From: Porphyra umbilicalis
Taxonomy: Eukaryota; Rhodophyta; Bangiophyceae; Bangiales; Bangiaceae
Assembly (NCBI GenBank): GCA_002049455.2
Contig: KV918845.1
Location: 186,001 to 250,000 of the forward strand
DNA: 64,000 nt
Direction of reading: 5' to 3'
The translations under genes and the position numbers were made by a program. How positions within the stretch are numbered: position 1 is the first letter of the stretch; each line of letters opens with the position of its first letter. Shown here piece by piece: positions 21,868 through 34,446 of the stretch. The notes beneath the pieces were generated by a model. The model was not told the DNA's origin. It did no database searches and was given only the letters and a program-made list of their open reading frames with translations.

Positions 21868-24800
21868 TTATCCGGCCACCTCCCCATGCCGTGGGGTCGT
21901 TATCGGCTCGAATGATTGGCTCACATCGCCCGAGATGATAACTTATCGATACCGGCTGAGCCAATGTCATCGCTCTGATTTAAAATCGATTGGTTCTGGG
22001 TCACACACGTTGCCAGTGCAGACCCACCCTGTCGAATCATTCAGGTACCAACTGGCCTATTGCACGCCTCCACGGGAAGGTATGGAATAACAACTCTTTC
22101 TCTGATGCGAATTCTCTGCACTAAGTCGATCGCACTCCACGGCACCGCCGGCCCCCCCCCGTTTAAAGAAGACGCGAAGCGCAATGAGCACCTCGGAGCA
22201 TGCAACCCCAAAATGCCGAGGCAAGGCAAGTGTCATAGAGAAGCACAAACCACCAGACACGCCGGGACTGCCGACGCCCGACCGCCCGCCGCCCGACGCG
22301 ACTCGTGCCGTGCCCCGCGCCGCCGCCGTCGCCGCGCTGCGGTGCCGGCGGCCGCCACACCTTCTGACGCCACCCCCCCCCCGTGGCGCGGCCGTGGCCG
22401 CCCAGCGACGCCGGGGGGAGACACGTTGTGCGCTGCGTCGGCGGCGGCGTCAGCGGCGACACCCCCGGCCGCACGGTCGCGGGCCAGTGACCACCAACAG
22501 GCGGCCGCGGCAGCGGCGGCACCAGCCCCGGACGGCAGGTTTCCCACGTCTTCACCCGCATGTCCGTGCCATCCGACGCGCCGCCGCACGGGCAAAAGCG
22601 CCGCTGTCGCCACGATACACACGGGCGGGCGCCCCCGCCCCCCCCCCCGCCCTCCCCCTCGCGCCCGTCGCAGTCGTGAGCGACAGCGGCGGGTGTGGCC
22701 GACAGCGGCCGCGTCGCCCCCGTCCCCCCGGACTCGCAGTGATCGCAACGACGGCCACAGCCCGCTGTGGTGCGCGCGGTCCGTGCCGAGCGCGCGCCCG
22801 CCACCAGTGGCCACACTCCCGCACGGCGCGGAGGCACGGTCAGTGCAGCCTCATGGCGGCGCGACGCGGCCGTGGCCGGCCGCCACGCCCCGCCTTGCGC
22901 ACCCTGTCTGTGTGTCACCCGACGCCAACTCGCGCGTACGGCGGCGGCCGCGGCGGCCATCTCCCTGACCGTGACTCCACCGTCCCCATTACATTTTTTT
23001 GCTCGTCAGCCCCCGGTGACTAAAGTCTGTCTCACTCTATTAGTCCTCTGAGTACCGCACTTTTTTTGGAGAGACCAGAACTCCGCCGCTACGACCGCAA
23101 AAGACAAGCAGTCTTCACACAAGGGATAGAGACCCCCCGAACCTTTTTGCTGCAAGAAATGGTACACATTCTTCTGTAGGAAGCCTTCAACGGCACACCT
23201 ATGTCGAAAATATACGGCTTCGACGCATCGTTTTCAGGCCTTCCGCACACTGGGCGAGCCGCACGAGGTCACAGCACCGTTTCTCGCATTTGTCCCATGT
23301 TCATATACCTCGAGCATCCGAGTGCACTATTCTGCGCAGCGCTCCAATCCCACTGGTCGAAGGTAGACGTCCGTAAAGAGTATGTCGAGAAGAAGCGTAA
23401 GCGTTTTGTTGTAGCAATCCCCTGACATTGGGAGGCTACTTAAAAGTTCGCTGATCCAGAAGTGCGATCTATTGCGCGACTTTTGAGATTCGATATCACG
23501 AGATCCGGCAGTCCATCGAGTCGCGCGCTTCGTCAGTAGCCAATGAGCGCCTGTGCATGGGCACTGCAAAATTAAATCCAGGATTGCCCTCGAAAGCCTC
23601 TTTGAGTGGCTCAAGCGCCATCGCACACCTACCCCCCACCATTTCCCCGCCGTCGCTGTCGTGCCTCCCGCGGTCGTCGTCGTGGGGCAGCGTGTGTGTG
23701 CCACTGCACCGGTGGCCGAAGCGGACTATTCCCTCCAGAAAAGCAACGGCGCCGCCGGGGAGCGCTATGCGGGGGGGGGGCGGGGGGAGGGTGGGGGGGG
23801 GGTTATGGGAACAGCTGCTCCGCACAACTGCAGTTGCTTTGCGTCGCCGGTGACGAGCGTCGCGCCGGCGGCGACGAGCGCCGCACTACATTTCAGCGCG
23901 GCGGCTGACGTCGCCGGCGACGGGCGTGCTCCAACCGCCGACGTGGTTGCGTGCGCCGCACCCGCCGTGGCAAGCGGCGTCAGCGCTACGGCTGCACCCG
24001 CCGGTGCCGGCGGCGGCACTGCGATCGCAACCGTATCCGCCACCGCGCCTACATCCACCGCCCCGTTGTCGACTCCACAGCCCGCACGGGCCAACTGCGC
24101 CGGCCCATCACCAGAAGGGCCCGAGCGTGGGCGGGTGGGGGGGGGGGGGGGCAGGGGACGGAGGCGGCACTGCGCTCAGACGGCGCGCGTGCCGGTGCGG
24201 TGGCAGCCGGCGCCGACAGCATTAGTCGGAGGCCGCTGCCAGTAAGTTGATATGGCTGACGCTTCTCAGATACTTGTTCACCGTGAATTCTCTTCCGTTG
24301 GTCAGCTGTCACCGTCCTTTCTCCTTATCCGTGCGGCATCACGAGATCTCGCTCACGAGGCTGAAAACGTAGCCTCCCTGTCCTTGCGTTCCTCCCGATT
24401 TGGTCAGTCATAAATCGGGTGCTGTCGAGAATCGGGCGGATCGTATGCCCCTGATCGATACGAATGCGGAAGTGGGCATCAACGGGTAGGATGTGCTGCG
24501 CTTCGTGCTCCTTTTTTTCTTCTGAGGACCCGAGGGCCACCCTCTGATACGTCTACAAAGTTTGGGGTCGATTGATGTACATGCGCCGAAACCAGAGCCG
24601 TTTTTCCATAGGACTAATAAGATGAGATAGACTTTAGTCCACATCTGGCGATCAACCCATCTCTACGACTCCCCCTCTTTCACCGTAGGCGGTGCCCCAC
24701 GAGGCCCCCTGCACAGCTCCAGTCAGTACTCCGATGCGGCGCTTTCCCACGCATCGCCGCCGCAGCACACAAGGCGTTCCACGACTACCGCCGAGTGGTC

Positions 24801-25012
24801 GCGTCCGTACGGCGCGCGACGGACACCGCCGGTCCGTTCGCTTCGAAGCAAACGAGCAAGTCTGACCTTCTGAGATCTCTACAGGAAAATTGAAATGAGT
24901 TCATGAACACGTGTCAATTCCACAAGTACACTAAAATCGAGCGAAAATCAAACTGAAGCCTGCCCTAGGTAATCAAAGAAAAAAAATCGCCCCACAGCAT
25001 GGGGACCTGGCC
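21868..25012 (+). repeat. Array unit 6 (3145 bases)
   Basis: Complete unit with several single-base indels between about 22150 and 23260 (for example CGCCGCACGG and AAGCCTTC), then clean sequence to its end. Confidence 0.95.
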
Positions 25013-28000
25013 TTATCCGGCCACCTCCCCATGCCGTGGGGTCGTTATCGGCTCGAATGATTGGCTCACATCGCCCGAGATGATAACTTATCGATACCGG
25101 CTGAGCCAATGTCATCGCTCTGATTTAAAATCGATTGGTTCTGGGTCACACACGTTGCCAGTGCAGACCCACCCTGTCGAATCATTCAGGTACCAACTGG
25201 CCTATTGCACGCCTCCACGGGAAGGTATGGAATAACAACTCTTTCTCTGATGCGAATTCTCTGCACTAAGTCGATCGCACTCCACGGCACCGCCGGCCCC
25301 CCCCGTTTAAAGAAGACGCGAAGCGCAATGAGCACCTCGGAGCATGCAACCCCAAAATGCCGAGGCAAGGCAAGTGTCATAGAGAAGCACAAACCACCAG
25401 ACACGCCGGGACTGCCGACGCCCGACCGCCCGCCGCCCGACGCGACTCGTGCCGTGCCCCGCGCCGCCGCCGTCGCCGCGCTGCGGTGCCGGCGGCCGCC
25501 ACACCTTCTGACGCCACCCCCCCCCGTGGCGCGGCCGTGGCCGCCCAGCGACGCCGGGGGGAGACACGTTGTGCGCTGCGTCGGCGGCGGCGTCAGCGGC
25601 GACACCCCCGGCCGCACGGTCGCGGGCCAGTGACCACCAACAGGCGGCCGCGGCAGCGGCGGCACCAGCCCCGGACGGCAGGTTTCCCACGTCTTCACCC
25701 GCATGTCCGTGCCATCCGACGCGCCGCCGCCACGGGCAAAAGCGCCGCTGTCGCCACGAATACACACGGGCGGGCGCCCCCGCCCCCCCCCCGCCCTCCC
25801 CTCGCGCCCGTCGCAGTCGTGAGCGACAGCGGCGGGTGTGGCCGACAGCGGCCGCGTCGCCCCCGTCCCCCCGGACTCGCAGTGATCGCAACGACGGCCA
25901 CAGCCCGCTGTGGTGCGCGCGTCCGTGCCGAGCGCGCGCCCGCCACCAGTGGCCACACTCCCGCACGGCGCGGAGGCACGGTCAGTGCAGCCTCATGGCG
26001 GCGCGACGCGGCCGTGGCCGGCCGCCACGCCCCGCCTTGCGCACCCTGTCTGTGTGTCACCCGACGCCAACTCGCGCGTACGGCGGCGGCCGCGGCGGCC
26101 ATCTCCCTGACCGTGACTCCACCGTCCCCATTACATTTTTTGCTCGTCAGCCCCCGGTGACTAAAGTCTGTCGCACTCTATTAGTCCTCTGAGTACCGCA
26201 CTTTTTTTGGAGAGACCAGAACTCCGCCGCTACGACCGCAAAAGACAAGCAGTCTTCACACAAGGGATAGAGACCCCCCGAACCTTTTTGCTGCAAGAAA
26301 TGGTACACATTCTTCTGTAGGAAGCCCTTCAACGGCACACCTATGTCGAAAATATACGGCTTCGACGCATCGTTTTCAGGCCTTCCGGCACACTGGGCGA
26401 GCCGCACGAGGTCACAGCACCGTTTCTCGCATTTGTCCCATGTTCATATACCTCGAGCATCCGAGTGCACTATTCTGCGCAGCGCTCCAATCCCACTGGT
26501 CGAAGGTAGACGTCCGTAAAGAGTATGTCGAGAAGAAGCGTAAGCGTTTTGTTGTAGCAATCCCCTGACATTGGGAGGCTACTTAAAAGTTCGCTGATCC
26601 AGAAGTGCGATCTATTGCGCGACTTTTGAGATTCGATATCACGAGATCCGGAAGTCCATCGAGTCGCGCGCTTCGTCAGTAGCCAATGAGCGCCTGTGCA
26701 TGGGCACTGCAAAATTAAATCCAGGATTGCCCTCGAAAGCCTCTTTGAGTGGCTCAAGCGCCATCGCACACCTACCCCCCCACCATTTCCCCGCCGTCGC
26801 TGTCGTGCCTCCCGCGGTCGTCGTCGTGGGGCAGCGTGTGTGTGCCACTGCACCGGTGGCCGAAGCGGACTATTCCCTCCAGAAAAGCAACGGCGCCGCC
26901 GGGGAGCGCTATGCGGGGGGGGGGCGGGGGGAGGGTGGGGGGGGGGTTATGGGAACAGCTGCTCCGCACAACTGCAGTTGCTTTGCGTCGCCGGTGACGA
27001 GCGTCGCGCCGGCGGCGACGAGCGCCGCACTACATTTCAGCGCGGCGGCTGACGTCGCCGGCGACGGGCGTGCTCCAACCGCCGACGTGGTTGCGTGCGC
27101 CGCACCCGCCGTGGCAAGCGGCGTCAGCGCTACGGCTGCACCCGCCGGTGCCGGCGGCGGCACTGCGATCGCAACCGTATCCGCCACCGCGCCTACATCC
27201 ACCGCCCCGTTGTCGACTCCACAGCCCGCACGGGCCAACTGCGCCGGCCCATCACCAGAAGGGCCCGAGCGTGGGCGGGTGGGGGGGGGGGGGGGCAGGG
27301 GACGGAGGCGGCACTGCGCTCAGACGGCGCGCGTGCCGGTGCGGTGGCAGCCGGCGCCGACAGCATTAGTCGGAGGCCGCTGCCAGTAAGTTGATATGGC
27401 TGACGCTTCTCAGATACTTGTTCACCGTGAATTCTCTTCCGTTGGTCAGCTGTCACCGTCCTTTCTCCTTATCCGTGCGGCATCACGAGATCTCGCTCAC
27501 GAGGCTGAAAACGTAGCCTCCCTGTCCTTGCGTTCCTCCCGATTTGGTCAGTCATAAATCGGGTGCTGTCGAGAATCGGGCGGATCGTATGCCCCTGATC
27601 GATACGAATGCGGAAGTGGGCATCAACGGGTAGGATGTGCTGCGCTTTGTGCTCCTTTTTTTCCTCTGAGGACCCGAGGGCCACCCTCTGATACGTCTAC
27701 AAAGTTTGGGGTCGATTGATGTACATGCGCCGAAACCAGAGCCGTTTTTCCATAGGACTAATAAGATGAGATAGACTTTAGTCCACATCTGGCGATCAAC
27801 CCATCTCTACGACTCCCCCTCTTTCACCGTAGGCGGTGCCCCACGAGGCCCCCTGCACAGCTCCAGTCAGTACTCCGATGCGGCGCTTTCCCACGCATCG
27901 CCGCCGCAGCACACAAGGCGTTCCACGACTACCGCCGAGTGGTCGCGTCCGTACGGCGCGCGACGGACACCGCCGGTCCGTTCGCTTCGAAGCAAACGAG

Positions 28001-28156
28001 CAAGTCTGACCTTCTGAGATCTCTACAGGAAAATTGAAATGAGTTCATGAACACGTGTCAATTCCACAAGTACACTAAAATCGAGCGAAAATCAAACTGA
28101 AGCCTGCCCTAGGTAATCAAAGAAAAAAAATCGCCCCACAGCATGGGGACCTGGCC
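25013..28156 (+). repeat. Array unit 7 (3144 bases)
   Basis: Complete unit. It carries GTCGCACTC at about 26170 (shared with units 9 and 11), GGAAGTCC at about 26650 (shared with unit 4) and GCTTTGTG at about 27645 (shared with units 3, 11 and 12). Confidence 0.95.
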
Positions 28157-31100
28157 TTATCCGGCCACCTCCCCATGCCGTGGGGTCGTTATCGGCTCGA
28201 ATGATTGGCTCACATCGCCCGAGATGATAACTTATCGATACCGGCTGAGCCAATGTCATCGCTCTGATTTAAAATCGATTGGTTCTGGGTCACACACGTT
28301 GCCAGTGCAGACCCACCCTGTCGAATCATTCAGGTACCAACTGGCCTATTGCACGCCTCCACGGGAAGGTATGGAATAACAACTCTTTCTCTGATGCGAA
28401 TTCTCTGCACTAAGTCGATCGCACTCCACGGCACCGCCGGCCCCCCCCGTTTAAAGAAGACGCGAAGCGCAATGAGCACCTCGGAGCATGCAACCCCAAA
28501 ATGCCGAGGCAAGGCAAGTGTCATAGAGAAGCACAAACCACCAGACACGCCGGGACTGCCGACGCCCGACCGCCCGCCGCCCGACGCGACTCGTGCCGTG
28601 CCCCGCGCCGCCGCCGTCGCCGCGCTGCGGTGCCGGCGGCCGCCACACCTTCTGACGCCACCCCCCCCCGTGGCGCGGCCGTGGCCGCCCAGCGACGCCG
28701 GGGGGAGACACGTTGTGCGCTGCGTCGGCGGCGGCGTCAGCGGCGACACCCCCGGCCGCACGGTCGCGGGCCAGTGACCACCAACAGGCGGCCGCGGCAG
28801 CGGCGGCACCAGCCCCGGACGGCAGGTTTCCCACGTCTTCACCGGCATGTCCGTGCCATCCGACGCGCCGCCGCTACGGGCAAAAGCGCCGCTGTCGCCA
28901 CGAATACACACGGGCGGGCGCCCCCGCCCCCCCCCCCGCCCTCCCCTCGCGCCCGTCGCAGTCGTGAGCGACAGCGGCGGGTGTGGCCGACAGCGGCCGC
29001 GTCGCCCCCGTCCCCCCGGACTCGCAGTGATCGCAACGACGGCCACAGCCCGCTGTGGTGCGCGCGTCCGTGCCGAGCGCGCGCCCGCCACCAGTGGCCA
29101 CACTCCCGCACGGCGCGGAGGCACGGTCAGTGCAGCCTCATGGCGGCGCGACGCGGCCGTGGCCGGCCGCCACGCCCCGCCTTGCGCACCCTGTCTGTGT
29201 GTCACCCGACGCCAACTCGCGCGTACGGCGGCGGCCGCGGCGGCCATCTCCCTGACCGTGACTCCACCGTCCCCATTACATTTTTTGCTCGTCAGCCCCC
29301 GGTGACTAAAGTCTGTCTCACTCTATTAGTCCTCTGAGTACCGCACTTTTTCTGGAGAGACCAGAACTCCGCCGCTACGACCGCAAAAGACAAGCAGTCT
29401 TCACACAAGGGATAGAGACCCCCCGAACCTTTTTGCTGCAAGAAATGGTACACATTCTTCTGTAGGAAGCCCTTCAACGGCACACCTATGTCGAAAATAT
29501 ACGGCTTCGACGCATCGTTTTCAGGCCTTCCGGCACACTGGGCGAGCCGCACGAGGTCACAGCACCGTTTCTCGCATTTGTCCCATGTTCATATACCTCG
29601 AGCATCCGAGTGCACTATTCTGCGCAGCGCTCCAATCCCACTGGTCGAAGGTAGACGTCCGTAAAGAGTATGTCGAGAAGAAGCGTAAGCGTTTTGTTGT
29701 AGCAATCCCCTGACATTGGGAGGCTACTTAAAAGTTCGCTGATCCAGAAGTGCGATCTATTGCGCGACTTTTGAGATTCGATATCACGAGATCCGGCAGT
29801 CCATCGAGTCGCGCGCTTCGTCAGTAGCCAATGAGCGCCTGTGCATGGGCACTGCAAAATTAAATCCAGGATTGCCCTCGAAAGCCTCTTTGAGTGGCTC
29901 AAGCGCCATCGCACACCTACCCCCCCACCATTTCCCCGCCGTCGCTGTCGTGCCTCCCGCGGTCGTCGTCGTGGGGCAGCGTGTGTGTGCCACTGCACCG
30001 GTGGCCGAAGCGGACTATTCCCTCCAGAAAAGCAACGGCGCCGCCGGGGAGCGCTATGCGGGGGGGGGGCGGGGGGAGGGTGGGGGGGGGGTTATGGGAA
30101 CAGCTGCTCCGCACAACTGCAGTTGCTTTGCGTCGCCGGTGACGAGCGTCGCGCCGGCGGCGACGAGCGCCGCACTACATTTCAGCGCGGCGGCTGACGT
30201 CGCCGGCGACGGACGTGCTCCAACCGCCGACGTGGTTGCGTGCGCCGCACCCGCCGTGGCAAGCGGCGTCAGCGCTACGGCTGCACCCGCCGGTGCCGGC
30301 GGCGGCACTGCGATCGCAACCGTATCCGCCACCGCGCCTACATCCACCGCCCCGTTGTCGACTCCACAGCCCGCACGGGCCAACTGCGCCGGCCCATCAC
30401 CAGAAGGGCCCGAGCGTGGGCGGGTGGGGGGGGGGGGGGGCAGGGGACGGAGGCGGCACTGCGCTCAGACGGCGCGCGTGCCGGTGCGGTGGCAGCCGGC
30501 GCCGACAGCATTAGTCGGAGGCCGCTGCCAGTAAGTTGATATGGCTGACGCTTCTCAGATACTTGTTCACCGTGAATTCTCTTCCGTTGGTCAGCTGTCA
30601 CCGTCCTTTCTCCTTATCCGTGCGGCATCACGAGATCTCGCTCACGAGGCTGAAAACGTAGCCTCCCTGTCCTTGCGTTCCTCCCGATTTGGTCAGTCAT
30701 AAATCGGGTGCTGTCGAGAATCGGGCGGATCGTATGCCCCTGATCGATACGAATGCGGAAGTGGGCATCAACGGGTAGGATGTGCTGCGCTTCGTGCTCC
30801 TTTTTTTCTTCTGAGGACCCGAGGGCCACCCTCTGATACGTCTACAAAGTTTGGGGTCGATTGATGTACATGCGCCGAAACCAGAGCCGTTTTTCCATAG
30901 GACTAATAAGATGAGATAGACTTTAGTCCACATCTGGCGATCAACCCATCTCTACGACTCCCCCTCTTTCACCGTAGGCGGTGCCCCACGAGGCCCCCTG
31001 CACAGCTCCAGTCAGTACTCCGATGCGGCGCTTTCCCACGCATCGCCGCCGCAGCACACAAGGCGTTCCACGACTACCGCCGAGTGGTCGCGTCCGTACG

Positions 31101-31301
31101 GCGCGCGACGGACACCGCCGGTCCGTTCGCTTCGAAGCAAACGAGCAAGTCTGACCTTCTGAGATCTCTACAGGAAAATTGAAATGAGTTCATGAACACG
31201 TGTCAATTCCACAAGTACACTAAAATCGAGCGAAAATCAAACTGAAGCCTGCCCTAGGTAATCAAAGAAAAAAAATCGCCCCACAGCATGGGGACCTGGC
31301 C
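28157..31301 (+). repeat. Array unit 8 (3145 bases)
   Basis: Complete unit. Variants include CACCGGCATG (about 28842), GCTACGGG (about 28873, shared with unit 13) and GGACGTGC (about 30211, shared with unit 10). Confidence 0.95.
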
Positions 31302-34300
31302 TTATCCGGCCACCTCCCCATGCCGTGGGGTCGTTATCGGCTCGAATGATTGGCTCACATCGCCCGAGATGATAACTTATCGATACCGGCTGAGCCAATG
31401 TCATCGCTCTGATTTAAAATCGATTGGTTCTGGGTCACACACGTTGCCAGTGCAGACCCACCCTGTCGAATCATTCAGGTACCAACTGGCCTATTGCACG
31501 CCTCCACGGGAAGGTATGGAATAACAACTCTTTCTCTGATGCGAATTCTCTGCACTAAGTCGATCGCACTCCACGGCACCGCCGGCCCCCCCCGTTTAAA
31601 GAAGACGCGAAGCGCAATGAGCACCTCGGAGCATGCAACCCCAAAATGCCGAGGCAAGGCAAGTGTCATAGAGAAGCACAAACCACCAGACACGCCGGGA
31701 CTGCCGACGCCCGACCGCCCGCCGCCCGACGCGACTCGTGCCGTGCCCCGCGCCGCCGCCGTCGCCGCGCTGCGGTGCCGGCGGCCGCCACACCTTCTGA
31801 CGCCACCCCCCCCGTGGCGCGGCCGTGGCCGCCCAGCGACGCCGGGGGGAGACACGTTGTGCGCTGCGTCGGCGGCGGCGTCAGCGGCGACACCCCCGGC
31901 CGCACGGTCGCGGGCCAGTGACCACCAACAGGCGGCCGCGGCAGCGGCGGCACCAGCCCCGGACGGCAGGTTTCCCACGTCTTCACCCGCATGTCCGTGC
32001 CATCCGACGCGCCGCCGCCACGGGCAAAAGCGCCGCTGTCGCCACGAATACACACGGGCGGGCGCCCCCGCCCCCCCCCCCGCCCTCCCCTCGCGCCCGT
32101 CGCAGTCGTGAGCGACAGCGGCGGGTGTGGCCGACAGCGGCCGCGTCGCCCCCGTCCCCCCGGACTCGCAGTGATCGCAACGACGGCCACAGCCCGCTGT
32201 GGTGCGCGCGTCCGTGCCGAGCGCGCGCCCGCCACCAGTGGCCACACTCCCGCACGGCGCGGAGGCACGGTCAGTGCAGCCTCATGGCGGCGCGACGCGG
32301 CCGTGGCCGGCCGCCACGCCCCGCCTTGCGCACCCTGTCTGTGTGTCACCCGACGCCAACTCGCGCGTACGGCGGCGGCCGCGGCGGCCATCTCCCTGAC
32401 CGTGACTCCACCGTCCCCATTACATTTTTTGCTCGTCAGCCCCCGGTGACTAAAGTCTGTCGCACTCTATTAGTCCTCTGAGTACCGCACTTTTTTTGGA
32501 GAGACCAGAACTCCGCCGCTACGACCGCAAAAGACAAGCAGTCTTCACACAAGGGATAGAGACCCCCCGAACCTTTTTGCTGCAAGAAATGGTACACATT
32601 CTTCTGTAGGAAGCCCTTCAACGGCACACCTATGTCGAAAATATACGGCTTCGACGCATCGTTTTCAGGCCTTCCGGCACACTGGGCGAGCCGCACGAGG
32701 TCACAGCACCGTTTCTCGCATTTGTCCCATGTTCATATACCTCGAGCATCCGAGTGCACTATTCTGCGCAGCGCTCCAATCCCACTGGTCGAAGGTAGAC
32801 GTCCGTAAAGAGTATGTCGAGAAGAAGCGTAAGCGTTTTGTTGTAGCAATCCCCTGACATTGGGAGGCTACTTAAAAGTTCGCTGATCCAGAAGTGCGAT
32901 CTATTGCGCGACTTTTGAGATTCGATATCACGAGATCCGGCAGTCCATCGAGTCGCGCGCTTCGTCAGTAGCCAATGAGCGCCTGTGCATGGGCACTGCA
33001 AAATTAAATCCAGGATTGCCCTCGAAAGCCTCTTTGAGTGGCTCAAGCGCCATCGCACACCTACCCCCCCACCATTTCCCCGCCGTCGCTGTCGTGCCTC
33101 CCGCGGTCGTCGTCGTGGGGCAGCGTGTGTGTGCCACTGCACCGGTGGCCGAAGCGGACTATTCCCTCCAGAAAAGCAACGGCGCCGCCGGGGAGCGCTA
33201 TGCGGGGGGGGGGCGGGGGGAGGGTGGGGGGGGGGGTTATGGGAACAGCTGCTCCGCACAACTGCAGTTGCTTTGCGTCGCCGGTGACGAGCGTCGCGCC
33301 GGCGGCGACGAGCGCCGCACTACATTTCAGCGCGGCGGCTGACGTCGCCGGCGACGGGCGTGCTCCAACCGCCGACGTGGTTGCGTGCGCCGCACCCGCC
33401 GTGGCAAGCGGCGTCAGCGCTACGGCTGCACCCGCCGGTGCCGGCGGCGGCACTGCGATCGCAACCGTATCCGCCACCGCGCCTACATCCACCGCCCCGT
33501 TGTCGACTCCACAGCCCGCACGGGCCAACTGCGCCGGCCCATCACCAGAAGGGCCCGAGCGTGGGCGGGTGGGGGGGGGGGGGGGCAGGGGACGGAGGCG
33601 GCACTGCGCTCAGACGGCGCGCGTGCCGGTGCGGTGGCAGCCGGCGCCGACAGCATTAGTCGGAGGCCGCTGCCAGTAAGTTGATATGGCTGACGCTTCT
33701 CAGATACTTGTTCACCGTGAATTCTCTTCCGTTGGTCAGCTGTCACCGTCCTTTCTCCTTATCCGTGCGGCATCACGAGATCTCGCTCACGAGGCTGAAA
33801 ACGTAGCCTCCCTGTCCTTGCGTTCCTCCCGATTTGGTCAGTCATAAATCGGGTGCTGTCGAGAATCGGGCGGATCGTATGCCCCTGATCGATACGAATG
33901 CGGAAGTGGGCATCAACGGGTAGGATGTGCTGCGCTTCGTGCTCCTTTTCTTCTTCTGAGGACCCGAGGGCCACCCTCTGATACGTCTACAAAGTTTGGG
34001 GTCGATTGATGTACATGCGCCGAAACCAGAGCCGTTTTTCCATAGGACTAATAAGATGAGATAGACTTTAGTCCACATCTGGCGATCAACCCATCTCTAC
34101 GACTCCCCCTCTTTCACCGTAGGCGGTGCCCCACGAGGCCCCCTGCACAGCTCCAGTCAGTACTCCGATGCGGCGCTTTCCCACGCATCGCCGCCGCAGC
34201 ACACAAGGCGTTCCACGACTACCGCCGAGTGGTCGCGTCCGTACGGCGCGCGACGGACACCGCCGGTCCGTTCGCTTCGAAGCAAACGAGCAAGTCTGAC

Positions 34301-34446
34301 CTTCTGAGATCTCTACAGGAAAATTGAAATGAGTTCATGAACACGTGTCAATTCCACAAGTACACTAAAATCGAGCGAAAATCAAACTGAAGCCTGCCCT
34401 AGGTAATCAAAGAAAAAAAATCGCCCCACAGCATGGGGACCTGGCC
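31302..34446 (+). repeat. Array unit 9 (3145 bases)
   Basis: Complete unit. It carries GTCGCACTC at about 32460, like units 7 and 11, and a private C interrupting the T run at about 33950. Confidence 0.95.
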